A DNA stretch of 13,042 nucleotides from Caldifarciminota bacterium (GTDB lineage Bacteria; Hydrothermota; Tepidihabitantia; B3-TA06). The first letter of the stretch is position 1; each line of letters opens with the position of its first letter. The stretch covers positions 1-13,042 of the forward strand of contig WJJO01000246.1 in assembly GCA_014729665.1 (NCBI GenBank), given 5' to 3'. Positions 1 to 7,251 of the stretch are shown in pieces. The notes below the pieces were generated by a model. The model was not told the DNA's origin and ran no database searches. It worked only from the letters and a program-made list of their open reading frames with translations. A program made the translations under genes and the position numbers.

Positions 1-66
1 CATTCCTCTCAAACCCTCCAGGACTATTGCCTGCTTCTCTTCTGTGCTCCAGTTCCTGCGTTTCAT
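1..66 (-). CDS. IS3-family transposase OrfA, N-terminal fragment cut by window edge
   Basis: Only the first 22 codons are inside the window, read leftward from an ATG at 66. They encode MKRRNWSTEEKQAIVLEGLR followed by GM. This is the typical opening of IS3-family OrfA proteins: a basic start, then the first helix of a Tc3/IS3-type helix-turn-helix with the S-x-E-E-K-x-x-I-V-L-E pattern. OrfA binds the element's terminal repeats and, in this family, is normally fused to the OrfB integrase by programmed frameshifting; that part lies outside the window. A strong ribosome binding site AAGGAGG (77-71 on the minus strand) sits 4 nt before the start, which supports the start call. Whether the element is intact cannot be judged from here. 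Confidence 0.8.
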   Translation of the reverse strand, partial: MKRRNWSTEEKQAIVLEGLRGM

Positions 67-140
67 GTCGCCTCCTTGCTAGACTAGTGATTCTATCTCT
101 ACACATACCCCGTGTCCAGCCCCAGAGGGTCGCAGTATAG
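1..140 (-). mobile_element. 5' end of an IS3-family insertion sequence
   Basis: The OrfA start defines an insertion sequence extending beyond the left edge. Upstream of OrfA, the minus-strand stretch from about 139 to 108 reads like the outer end of an IS3-type element: an ACTG-C-ACCC core, then TGGACACGGGG. I place the boundary near 134-140 by resemblance to remembered IS3-family ends only. The partner inverted repeat and the target duplication are not visible, so the exact end is uncertain. The promoter of the next gene (175-202) lies outside the proposed element. Confidence 0.5.
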
Positions 141-174
141 AATTACCCCTACGTTGAATACAATTCCGACCAAT

Positions 175-202
175 TTGACAACCCACCCTCACCGGATATA
201 GT
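175..202 (+). promoter_or_regulatory. sigma70-type promoter of the secreted hydrolase gene
   Basis: TTGACA at 175-180, a 16-bp spacer, then TATAGT at 197-202. Transcription would start near 209, giving a leader of about 27 nt that contains the ribosome binding site AGGAGG at 225-230. It lies just outside the proposed insertion-sequence end, so the gene appears to keep its own promoter. Confidence 0.65.
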
Positions 203-235
203 TAACCAAAAATACCCCAAACCCAGGAGGCTTAC

Positions 236-1573
236 GTGAAGAAAATTATCTTATTATCATTTGTAATCGTTGCTGTCCTCTCGGCGCAGCCCCAGATGCC
301 GGAGTTTATCGAGACATCGTCACCGTTCGTTATCGATTTAGACTACATTGTCGAACTTCCGCCCGGCTACGATCCGACGGATACCGTAACCGCCTACCCC
401 CTAATAATCGCTCTACACGGTTTCGGGGACCATGCAGGTGCATACAAGGGTACGGCAATGAGGTTGTGTCCGGAAGGAGCAATAGGCCTATATCCCGAGA
501 CCGCGTTCCCGGTAAACCTCGAGGGTAGTCTGGGCTGGGCGTGGTACATGTGGGGAGACAGCTGCTATCACCGCGAGACGGTCGAATTAAGCACCCGCTG
601 GGTGCTTCAAATCCTCGAACAGGTCAAGCAGGAGTACGCAGTTGACTCTACAAAGGTTTTCCTATTCGGCTTCTCCCAGGGCGGTATGATGACCTACCAG
701 GTCGGAATTCAGTATCCGCACCTGTTCCGGGGTCTTCTGCCCGCAGGGGGCTGGCTCGAGGTTCCGATTGACGAAGCACATCCCCTGGACAGTGCGGCAT
801 TAAATCTACCCGTTCGAGCCTTGCACGGGGCATACGATGAGGTGGTCAGCTGGGAGGACGGGAAGGCGGCAGTCGATACGCTCTCAAGATACGGGGCGCG
901 GGCAGAGATCATTAGCTATCCTGCAGGGCACACCCTTATACCTGAATTGTTCGACGACGCACGGGACTTCGTCTACTGCCTTACACAGGACAGCCCGCCC
1001 CCTGCTCTGGTCGATATCCTTTGGCCCAGGCAGACATTAGAACCGGGAGAACACGTCGAGATTTTAAGGAAGGTTCTTTGTGCAACCGAGCCTATGGAGG
1101 ATATCGAGGCCGGACTCCTGGGACTTGAGGAGACAGCAACCTCGCCTGCGGTCAAGGAGATGATTATCTACCTTCTCGGGGCGCGGCGCTGTGTCGGATC
1201 CGAGTACGTACTGAAGCAGATACTTCAAGACGAAAACAAGCCCCAGATACTTCGCAAGGCCGCCTACTCGGCCCTTATCAAACTCGGCACCGAGACGGCG
1301 TGGACTGCGATAGAGGGAATCGAAAAACACATCGTTATCCAGGAGGTAGTTCCGGGCAGTCAGGCAAACGAGGTTGGTCTTCTGCCGGGCGACGTGATTG
1401 TCAGGTATAACCGTAAGAGGATTGACGAGTTGGGTGATATCCAGGAGGCCAAGGATAAGGTGGCGGATAATCAGGAGGAGGTAGTGATGATAATAGAAAG
1501 GGACGGTGAAAAGGAACGTATTAAACTCGCCCCGGGACAGATAGGCATCAGATTAACCGAGGGGATCAAATAG
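236..1573 (+). CDS. secreted LpqC/feruloyl-esterase-like alpha/beta-hydrolase with C-terminal PDZ domain
   Basis: The start is GTG at 236, 5 nt behind AGGAGG. Residues 1-17 form a signal peptide (MKK, then a hydrophobic run, then LSA before Q18). Residues 30-250 are an alpha/beta-hydrolase fold: the HGFGD oxyanion-hole segment at 61-65, the nucleophile elbow GFSQGG with Ser147, and probable Asp201 (HGAYDEVV) and His232 (AGHT) completing the triad. This matches the polyhydroxybutyrate-depolymerase/LpqC/phospholipase-carboxylesterase group of esterases; the natural substrate cannot be told. Residues 265-360 are helical and look like degenerate HEAT-type repeats. Residues 364-440 are a PDZ domain with the VVPGSQANEVGLLPGDVI core. 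The protein is therefore a periplasmic or secreted esterase with a protein-binding tail. The gene appears monocistronic, as the next gene has its own promoter. Confidence 0.85.
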   Translation: MKKIILLSFVIVAVLSAQPQMPEFIETSSPFVIDLDYIVELPPGYDPTDTVTAYPLIIALHGFGDHAGAYKGTAMRLCPEGAIGLYPETAFPVNLEGSLGWAWYMWGDSCYHRETVELSTRWVLQILEQVKQEYAVDSTKVFLFGFSQGGMMTYQVGIQYPHLFRGLLPAGGWLEVPIDEAHPLDSAALNLPVRALHGAYDEVVSWEDGKAAVDTLSRYGARAEIISYPAGHTLIPELFDDARDFVYCLTQDSPPPALVDILWPRQTLEPGEHVEILRKVLCATEPMEDIEAGLLGLEETATSPAVKEMIIYLLGARRCVGSEYVLKQILQDENKPQILRKAAYSALIKLGTETAWTAIEGIEKHIVIQEVVPGSQANEVGLLPGDVIVRYNRKRIDELGDIQEAKDKVADNQEEVVMIIERDGEKERIKLAPGQIGIRLTEGIK

Positions 1574-1606
1574 TTTTTTTCGTCCCACGAGATTGGATTA
1601 TTTGTC

Positions 1607-1634
1607 TTGACTTGAAAAGGGTCTTCCATATAAT
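1607..1634 (+). promoter_or_regulatory. promoter of the small protein-ileS-dksA operon, predicted leaderless
   Basis: TTGACT at 1607-1612, a 16-bp spacer, then a perfect TATAAT at 1629-1634. The ATG of the following gene begins only 8 nt after the -10 box. The expected transcription start (about 7 nt beyond the -10) would fall at about 1641-1643, so the mRNA would begin at or within 2 nt of the start codon. There is no ribosome binding site between the -10 and the ATG. Confidence 0.75.
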
Positions 1635-1642
1635 TACAGGCT

Positions 1643-2212
1643 ATGGGCGTGTTTATGCTGTTTATGCTTACTTTCGGCACACCCACCGACTGGGATGTAA
1701 GCCGGGAGACCGTGGGAAAGATGTTTGCAGGTCTCGAGGGGCTGGATGACGTTGATGCCTTGATTTTGTATAACACAAGGTATTCATCAGACGATGCCTC
1801 CTACCTTGTTGAGACCGAACTGATAGATGCCCTTAACGAACGCGGAATCGACGTATACCTTTCTGCACCTCTTGACGGCAAACCTCAATACGAGATGCAG
1901 TACCTGGTAAATGAGATGCGGGTCGTTCACAAGAGGGCGTTTCGCAAACTTCTCGTAGGCAAACGAATGATCGAACGCTGGGCACAGGCGGACGTCGAGT
2001 TGACTCTTCTTTCCGATAATCAGATAATCTGGCAAAAAAAACTGACTAACTCCAAGTCATCGGTATTCCCCGAATCGGAACTGGATCTGGTGCGTTCTTC
2101 GTTTACCGAAGAGTACTATACCTCGACCTCCACGGGCAGCTTATGGGAACCGGTTCTCGTAACCGCCCTGGTTGCAACACTTATATATATCTTCTACGCA
2201 CCTAAGGAGTAA
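1643..2212 (+). CDS. small C-terminally anchored protein of unknown function, ileS operon leader gene
   Basis: I do not recognise a named family. The 189-residue protein has a short hydrophobic N-terminus (MGVFMLFMLTFG) that lacks the usual positive charges of a signal peptide. A soluble mixed alpha/beta region follows (about 15-160), and one transmembrane helix near the C-terminus (about 168-185) ends in a short APKE tail. A stop codon lies in frame 10-12 nt upstream and the -10 box abuts, so ATG 1643 is the only sensible start; translation is probably leaderless. The middle (VDALILYNTRYSSDDASYLV, then ETELIDALNERGIDVYLS) resembles the strand-helix pattern of FlgO/LpoB/CsgG-like envelope proteins, but this is only an impression. 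It overlaps ileS by one base (TAATG), so it is co-transcribed with and probably translationally coupled to ileS. Confidence 0.7.
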   Translation: MGVFMLFMLTFGTPTDWDVSRETVGKMFAGLEGLDDVDALILYNTRYSSDDASYLVETELIDALNERGIDVYLSAPLDGKPQYEMQYLVNEMRVVHKRAFRKLLVGKRMIERWAQADVELTLLSDNQIIWQKKLTNSKSSVFPESELDLVRSSFTEEYYTSTSTGSLWEPVLVTALVATLIYIFYAPKE

Positions 2213-4995
2213 TGAACTACAAAGATACTATCCTTCTACCTCGCACCGATTTCCCCATGCGAGCCAGGCTTTCTGAAAGAGAGCCCGGATTACTGGATTT
2301 CTGGGTTAAGAATCGGATATATGAGAAGATGATTGAAGCCCGGCGTAAGGGTACGGCCTACATACTCCACGACGGACCACCCTATTCCAACGGACACGTG
2401 CACATTGGAACCGCCCTGAACAAGGTAGTCAAGGACTTCGTCATCAAGTATAAATCGATGGACGGCTTCTTCGCCCCTTACGTTCCGGGCTGGGATAATC
2501 ACGGTCTTCCGATAGAGAACAACGTGCTCGCCGAGTTCAGGAAGAATAAGAAGGAGATCACAAGGCAAGCGATACGTAAACGCTGCCGTGAGTATGCCGC
2601 GAAGTTCGTGGATATCCAGAAGCAAGAGTTCGTAAGGCTTGGTGTTTTGGGAGAATGGGATAATCCGTATCTCACCATGTCATTGAAGTACGAATCTGAG
2701 ATCTTAAGGATTTTTGCAAAGTTGGTCAAGAAGGGTTACGTGTACAGGGATCTGCGATCCATCTACTGGTGCCCGACCTGTGAAACCGCCCTTGCCGATG
2801 CCGAGATCGAATATCACGAAAAGACCTCGCACTCAATATGGATGCGTTTCCCGCTAGCCGATGACCCGGATGGAATATTCCCCCGGAAGGAAAACTCATA
2901 CGCAATGGTGTGGACCACCACCCCCTGGACTATACCCGCAAATCTCGCGGTTACGGTAAAGCCCGATTTCGAGTACTTCGTCATCAAGAGGGGAGATGAC
3001 CGCTACCTTGTAGCCAAAGCCCTGCTGGACCTGGTGGTTAAGAGCCTGGAGTGGGATGAAAAAGACCTTAAGATAGAAAGCCGTGTTGAAGGCAAGAAGC
3101 TTGAGGGACTGAAATTCAAGCACCCCCTGTACGACAGGCCGTCCCCGGTTCTTTTGGGCGATTTCGTGAATCCGGACCAGGGAACGGGTATAGTTCATAC
3201 CGCGCCCGGACACGGTGAGGACGATTTCCTCATCGGTAAGCGCTACGGATTGGATATCCTGTGCCCTGTGGACGAGAAGGGGTATTTCACCGAAGAGGCA
3301 GGCAAGAGACTTGCCGGGATGCACATCAACAAGGGCAACCAGGAGGTTTTGGCGATGCTTGAAGAGGTCGGGGCCTTGTTAAAACACTCCAGCCTCGAAC
3401 ACCAGTATCCTCACTGCTGGCGCTGTCATAACCCGGTCATATACAGGGCTACACCGCAGTGGTTCATGGATATAGACCACAAGGGGCATCGGCAAAAGGC
3501 ATTGATGGCATTGGATAAGGTTAAGTGGATACCCGAGGAATCCTACGAACGCATCAAGGCGGCAATAGAGAACAGACCCGACTGGTGCCTTTCCCGTCAG
3601 CGCTACTGGGGAGTCGGTATCCCCGCCTTTTACTGCGATGACTGCGGGGAGGTGATCCTTACTACCGAGATTGCCGCTAAGACCGCTGATCTGGTTTCCC
3701 AGCATTCCGCCGACCTCTGGTTCGCAGATGATATCCTGGGTTATTTCGACGGTATTAAATGCCCGAAATGTTCCGGGGTAAACCTCAGGCCTGAAACCGA
3801 TATCCTCGACGTGTGGTTCGACTCGTCCTGCTCATCGCTTATCGTATGTAGGAACTGGGAGGGTCTTCGCTGGCCGGTTGAGCTCTTCCTTGAAGGCCCT
3901 GACCAGCACCGTGGATGGTTCAACGTATCGCTGATGACAAGCCTGGGGACTGAGGAAACTATCCCTTACGGAACGGTAATAACCCACGGCTGGGTCGTAG
4001 ACCAGGAAGGCAAGGCCATGCATAAATCGTTGGGCAACTACGTGACCACCGATGAGATTGTGAATAAATACGGGGCAGACGTGCTGCGTTTATGGGTGGC
4101 CGCCGCAGAGTACACCAGGGACGTAAGGGTTAGTGCCGAGATTTTGGCACGGGTTATCGACGCCTATCGGAAGATCCGCAACACCCTGAGGTTCCTTCTG
4201 GGTAATCTGGCTGATTTTACAGAAGATGATGCAGTGCCCTTAGAGGAGCTTCCCCCGCGTGAACGTTACGTTCTTCACGAACTCAACAAACTCGTCGGGA
4301 CGGTAAGGGAGGGGCTTACCGACTTTGCATTTCACCGTTCATACCAGTCAATCTACACCTTCTGTGTGGTTGTCCTTTCAAGCTTCTACATGGATGTTAT
4401 CAAGGATACCCTTTACACGCGGGAGAAGGATTCACACATAAGACGGTCTGTACAGACCGTTCTTGCCCGTGTACTAGATGTTTTAACCAGACTGCTTGCA
4501 CCCTTCATCAGTTTTACGGCCGAGGAAGCCTACGGGGCCAATCCCGTGGGGGAAAATAAGGAGAGCGTATTCCTGGAGGATTTTCCGCACGTCGACTCTA
4601 AGTATGAGGATCGCGACCTGGCATTCGAGTTTTCCAAACTTTTCGAGGTTCGGGACAAGGTTCTTAAGGTACTCGAAGTAGAACGAAGGGAGGGACGACT
4701 CAGGGCATCGATAGATGCAAGGGTGGTTCTTTCGGCCAGGGAATCCTGTGTGCGAGAACTCCTTAAGAAATATGAAGGGAATCTTGCCGAGTTCTTTATC
4801 GTATCCGGAGTAGACCTCGTCGACCGGGTGGAAGCCGGTGAGTCGGGGGAAGGGTCTGAGTATTCAATTGAAATCGAGGAACCTCGTGGAAGAAAATGTG
4901 TACGCTGCTGGCTGTGGTCAGAAAGTGTCGGCAGCCACGCCGATCATCCCGAGATATGCGATAAATGCTACGAAGCAATAACCAAACAATCATGA
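2212..4995 (+). CDS. ileS: isoleucyl-tRNA synthetase
   Basis: Class I synthetase that charges tRNA-Ile with isoleucine in the cytosol and edits misactivated valine. At 927 residues it has the usual bacterial length. The N-terminus (LPRTDFPMRARL) is typical. The ATP-binding HIGH motif sits in PPYSNGHVHIGTA, residues 64-67, and reads HIGT. The CP1 editing domain has the WTTTPWTIPANLA block at 234-246. The second signature at 602-606 reads AMHKS followed by LGN, in place of KMSKS-LGN. Cysteine pairs 187/190, 402/405, 475/478 and 517/520 are present. The C-terminal zinc finger uses Cys896, 899, 916 and 919. The start overlaps the upstream stop as TAATG; the only ribosome binding site (AAGGAG, 2204-2209) is just 2 nt before the ATG, so coupling by reinitiation is likely. 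Confidence 0.98.
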   Translation: MNYKDTILLPRTDFPMRARLSEREPGLLDFWVKNRIYEKMIEARRKGTAYILHDGPPYSNGHVHIGTALNKVVKDFVIKYKSMDGFFAPYVPGWDNHGLPIENNVLAEFRKNKKEITRQAIRKRCREYAAKFVDIQKQEFVRLGVLGEWDNPYLTMSLKYESEILRIFAKLVKKGYVYRDLRSIYWCPTCETALADAEIEYHEKTSHSIWMRFPLADDPDGIFPRKENSYAMVWTTTPWTIPANLAVTVKPDFEYFVIKRGDDRYLVAKALLDLVVKSLEWDEKDLKIESRVEGKKLEGLKFKHPLYDRPSPVLLGDFVNPDQGTGIVHTAPGHGEDDFLIGKRYGLDILCPVDEKGYFTEEAGKRLAGMHINKGNQEVLAMLEEVGALLKHSSLEHQYPHCWRCHNPVIYRATPQWFMDIDHKGHRQKALMALDKVKWIPEESYERIKAAIENRPDWCLSRQRYWGVGIPAFYCDDCGEVILTTEIAAKTADLVSQHSADLWFADDILGYFDGIKCPKCSGVNLRPETDILDVWFDSSCSSLIVCRNWEGLRWPVELFLEGPDQHRGWFNVSLMTSLGTEETIPYGTVITHGWVVDQEGKAMHKSLGNYVTTDEIVNKYGADVLRLWVAAAEYTRDVRVSAEILARVIDAYRKIRNTLRFLLGNLADFTEDDAVPLEELPPRERYVLHELNKLVGTVREGLTDFAFHRSYQSIYTFCVVVLSSFYMDVIKDTLYTREKDSHIRRSVQTVLARVLDVLTRLLAPFISFTAEEAYGANPVGENKESVFLEDFPHVDSKYEDRDLAFEFSKLFEVRDKVLKVLEVERREGRLRASIDARVVLSARESCVRELLKKYEGNLAEFFIVSGVDLVDRVEAGESGEGSEYSIEIEEPRGRKCVRCWLWSESVGSHADHPEICDKCYEAITKQS

Positions 4996-5015
4996 TGCGT
5001 GAGAACTTGAGATGA
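4995..5015 (+). CDS. possible 6-codon coupling mini-ORF (MRENLR) between ileS and the dksA-like gene
   Basis: ATG at 4995 shares its A with the ileS stop TGA (4993-4995). The reading frame encodes MRENLR and stops at TGA 5013-5015, which overlaps the ATG of the next gene (5012-5014) as ATGA. A ribosome finishing ileS could restart here and be delivered to the start of the regulator, which has no clear ribosome binding site. This is inferred from the geometry alone. A further ATG at 4992 is in the same frame. Confidence 0.3.
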   Translation: MRENLR

Positions 5016-5389
5016 ATAAACGCGAGAAAGAAAAGTATGTACGTCTGCTTCTCGAAAGGAAGCTTGAACTATTACAAGAGATAGGGGTCGAGGAGAACTA
5101 CCTGGCTAAGATTGCCCGCGAAGCCTCCGGTGATCTTTCGAGTTTTTCCTATCATATGGCTGACCAGTCGGGTGAAACGTATCGCAGGGAACTTCAGGCC
5201 GGTCTGACGACCGAACAGATACGTATCCTTCGCGCCATTGATGAAGCTTTGAAAAGACTGCATGAAGGTTCCTACGGGAAGTGCACCAAGTGTGGCGGAA
5301 GCATTCAAAAGGCAAGGCTGGATTTCGTCCCCTGGGCCAGGCACTGTATTACTTGTCAGCGTTCATTTGAAGGCTCCGGAACTCCTTAG
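5012..5389 (+). CDS. DksA/TraR-family C4 zinc-finger regulator
   Basis: A 125-residue protein with an N-terminal helical region (about 1-85) able to form the coiled-coil hairpin that enters the RNA polymerase secondary channel in this family. The C-terminal C4 zinc finger uses Cys91, Cys94, Cys112 and Cys115 (CTKCGG ... CITC). The stretch SYHMADQSGE, then LRAIDEALKRLHEGSYG-CTKCG, is characteristic of the shorter DksA/TraR proteins (YocK/DnaK-suppressor-like). DksA relatives tune transcription with or without ppGpp; whether this one binds ppGpp cannot be read off. The ATG at 5012 has no good ribosome binding site and lies 16 nt after ileS, so it probably relies on coupling. An ileS-dksA arrangement is common in bacteria, often followed by lspA, but lspA is absent here. 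The last 41 bp overlap hflX tail to tail. Confidence 0.88.
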   Translation: MNKREKEKYVRLLLERKLELLQEIGVEENYLAKIAREASGDLSSFSYHMADQSGETYRRELQAGLTTEQIRILRAIDEALKRLHEGSYGKCTKCGGSIQKARLDFVPWARHCITCQRSFEGSGTP

Positions 5390-6662
5390 ACAATCCCTCA
5401 AGCAGGGATCGGTAACCCCTAATCCTAAGGGTTACCGAATCGTCCTTTTCAGTCCTTTCCAGTACGTCACCTGATTCGTAGAACAGATGTTCCCATTGCG
5501 GAGCCGTGTGCGGAATGGTAACCTCGAGTTCTGTAAAAATCTCAGATGCAAGCTCCCGAATCCTTTGACGCAGCATCGCCAAACCCCTTCTTTGAAGGGC
5601 TGAACAGAAGCATGCACCTTCGTAACGCTTAGATAGTCTTTCTCTAACGGCATCATCGTAGATGAGATCGCTTTTGTTCAGAACAAGCAACGTGGGGATT
5701 TTATCGGCACCCAGGCGCTCAAGGCTGCGGCGAACTACGGCAATCTTTTCCGCAAGATGTCTGTCCGCAGCATCGACCACGTGAAGTATCACGTTTGCAG
5801 TCGCGATTTCTGCAAGGGTGGCCCTGAAGCTTGCGACAAGCTGCGCGGGCAGCCTTTTAATGAATCCCACCGTGTCTGTAAGCACCATCGGGATATTGTC
5901 TGCTAGTTGGGTGCTGCGTGATGCGGAGTCGAGTGTTGCAAACAGTCGGGATGAAACATGCGTGTGCTCGTCGGTCATCGCGTTGAGAAGCGTCGATTTA
6001 CCGGCGTTGGTATAACCCGCCATGGTTACCGTCAAGATGCTCTTGCGCCGTTTCCTCTGTGTAGCTCGTTCACGCTCGATGTGGCCTAATTCCTTCTTCA
6101 GACGGTTAATACGCTCCTGGATACGTCGTCTGTCTACCTCGAGCTGTGTTTCACCGGGTCCACGTGTACCGATACCAACCGCCCTGCCTCCCAGGGCACC
6201 CGAGCGGCCGCCCAGACGTGACATGTATTTACCCCAGCCTGTTAACTTGGTGTACTGGTACTCAAGCTGGGCCAACTCGACCTGGGTCTTGGCCTCGGCA
6301 CTCCGGGCATGCAGGGCAAAGATATCTAGAATCAAGGCGGTGCGATCGATGGTTCTTCGCTTCAGTGCCTCCTCGATGCAGCGCAACTGGGTGGGTGTAA
6401 GGGGGTTATCGAAGACCACCAGGTCTATCCCCAGTTGTGCACAGATCGCCTTCAGATAATCGAGCTTGCCCTTGCCCACGAAGCTCCGGGAGTCCGGTTT
6501 TTGCCTTATCTGTAAGATCTTTTCAACAACCTCACCTCCCGCGGTTTCGGCAAGTGCGGCAAGTTCTTCAAGGCTGTCGATGGCTTCCCAGCGTTTGCGG
6601 TTCGATGAGGCAACCGCAACCAGAAGAACCCGTTCAGTCTCTTTTTCTTCTCGTGAGTACAT
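5349..6662 (-). CDS. hflX: GTPase HflX
   Basis: Ribosome-associated GTPase of the OBG-HflX group, which in other bacteria splits or rescues stalled 70S ribosomes under stress. The 437 residues show the HflX N-terminal domain (about 10-165; SFVGKGKLDYL at 60-70, NPLTPTQLRCIEE at 86-98), the family signature TRGPGETQLE near 166-175, a basic coiled linker (180-205), and a complete G domain. The G domain has the P-loop GYTNAGKST at 216-224, DTVG at 263-266, and NKSD at 329-332. A short C-terminal domain follows. The ATG at 6662 is chosen because residues 10-17 (TERVLLVA) match the usual start of the fold; only a weak AGG precedes it. The start overlaps the upstream CDP-alcohol transferase by 29 nt. 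It is the last gene of the leftward block and ends inside the opposing regulator gene. Confidence 0.96.
   Translation of the reverse strand: MYSREEKETERVLLVAVASSNRKRWEAIDSLEELAALAETAGGEVVEKILQIRQKPDSRSFVGKGKLDYLKAICAQLGIDLVVFDNPLTPTQLRCIEEALKRRTIDRTALILDIFALHARSAEAKTQVELAQLEYQYTKLTGWGKYMSRLGGRSGALGGRAVGIGTRGPGETQLEVDRRRIQERINRLKKELGHIERERATQRKRRKSILTVTMAGYTNAGKSTLLNAMTDEHTHVSSRLFATLDSASRSTQLADNIPMVLTDTVGFIKRLPAQLVASFRATLAEIATANVILHVVDAADRHLAEKIAVVRRSLERLGADKIPTLLVLNKSDLIYDDAVRERLSKRYEGACFCSALQRRGLAMLRQRIRELASEIFTELEVTIPHTAPQWEHLFYESGDVLERTEKDDSVTLRIRGYRSLLEGLSKEFRSLQMNADK
5393..5437 (+). terminator. tandem hairpins after the dksA-like gene, probable operon terminator inside hflX
   Basis: Two perfect hairpins abut. 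The first has ATCCCT at 5393-5398 and AGGGAT at 5404-5409 (6-bp stem, 5-nt loop). The second has CGGTAACCC at 5410-5418 and GGGTTACCG at 5429-5437 (9-bp stem, 10-nt loop). They begin 4 nt after the stop of the regulator and are followed on the plus strand by a broken T-rich stretch (CCTTTTC, then CCTTTCC). The position suits termination of the rightward operon. The T tract is weak, and the sequence is also codons of hflX (SVTLRIRGYRSLLEGL). Confidence 0.45.
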
Positions 6663-7251
6663 AGATGAACCTGCGGGTTGCCGTGAAAACGGTACCTGCC
6701 AGCAGTATCCTTATAATCCAGTTCGTGTGTTGTGGTATTGCTATCAATGCAACGCCCAGTATGAATATCCTTGTTGCCCTGTCGAATATTCCGACCTTGC
6801 ACTCGATTCCCACCCCTTCGGCGCGTGCTCGAATGTAGCTTATGATATAGGAGGCAAATAGAAGACAGACGATTAGGATTGAATCAAGCCTTGAAAGGTC
6901 GAAGAACATCAATATCCCCAGGAAAACCACGAATTCGGAAACCCTATCCAGAATGGAATCCAGGAAAGCACCCTTAGGAGAAGACCTTCCGCGTGCCCTG
7001 GCAACCTCGCCGTCCACCGTATCCCAGGCTGCCGCGAAAAGGATAACCCCGCCGGCGGCCCTCATCCAGCCCCAAGATCCACCAACACTGCCGCGGTACA
7101 TGAGTATGAACGCTATCCCGGTAAATAGAAGTCCGGCAACAGTAATGGCAGAAGGGGGCATCTCGATGCGAACCAATCCCTTGACCACCGGGGAGACCAG
7201 GACGCGGAATCCGGCGTAGACCTTATCCCTTGTTTCCCGATACCAGGACAA
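6634..7251 (-). CDS. CDP-alcohol phosphatidyltransferase family membrane protein
   Basis: Integral membrane enzyme of phospholipid synthesis that transfers a phosphatidyl group from CDP-diacylglycerol to an alcohol. The full catalytic signature D-x2-D-G-x2-A-R-x8-G-x3-D-x3-D is intact: Asp77, Asp80, Gly81, Ala84, Arg85, Gly94, Asp98 and Asp102. About six hydrophobic segments follow an N-terminal amphipathic helix. The later motif SYIRARAEGVG with VGIFDRATR resembles phosphatidylinositol-phosphate/PgsA-type synthases, so the acceptor may be glycerol-phosphate or inositol-phosphate, but this is not settled. The start is TTG at 7251, supported by AGGAG 6 nt upstream. This places the start 29 nt inside rsmI, and its own end runs 29 nt into hflX. 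Confidence 0.9.
   Translation of the reverse strand: MSWYRETRDKVYAGFRVLVSPVVKGLVRIEMPPSAITVAGLLFTGIAFILMYRGSVGGSWGWMRAAGGVILFAAAWDTVDGEVARARGRSSPKGAFLDSILDRVSEFVVFLGILMFFDLSRLDSILIVCLLFASYIISYIRARAEGVGIECKVGIFDRATRIFILGVALIAIPQHTNWIIRILLAGTVFTATRRFIYVLTRRKRD

Noticed and set aside
1526..1580. Possible intrinsic terminator at the end of the hydrolase gene: GCCCCGG and CCGAGGGG arms and seven T after the stop codon.
   Set aside because: The stem is interrupted, the loop is about 20 nt and the T run begins 9 nt after the stem, so it does not fit a standard terminator. The T7 run itself is real.
6022..6459. Plus-strand open frame of 145 codons opposite hflX.
   Set aside because: It is rich in Arg/Ser/Pro and lies entirely antisense to well-conserved hflX codons; no start signal was seen.
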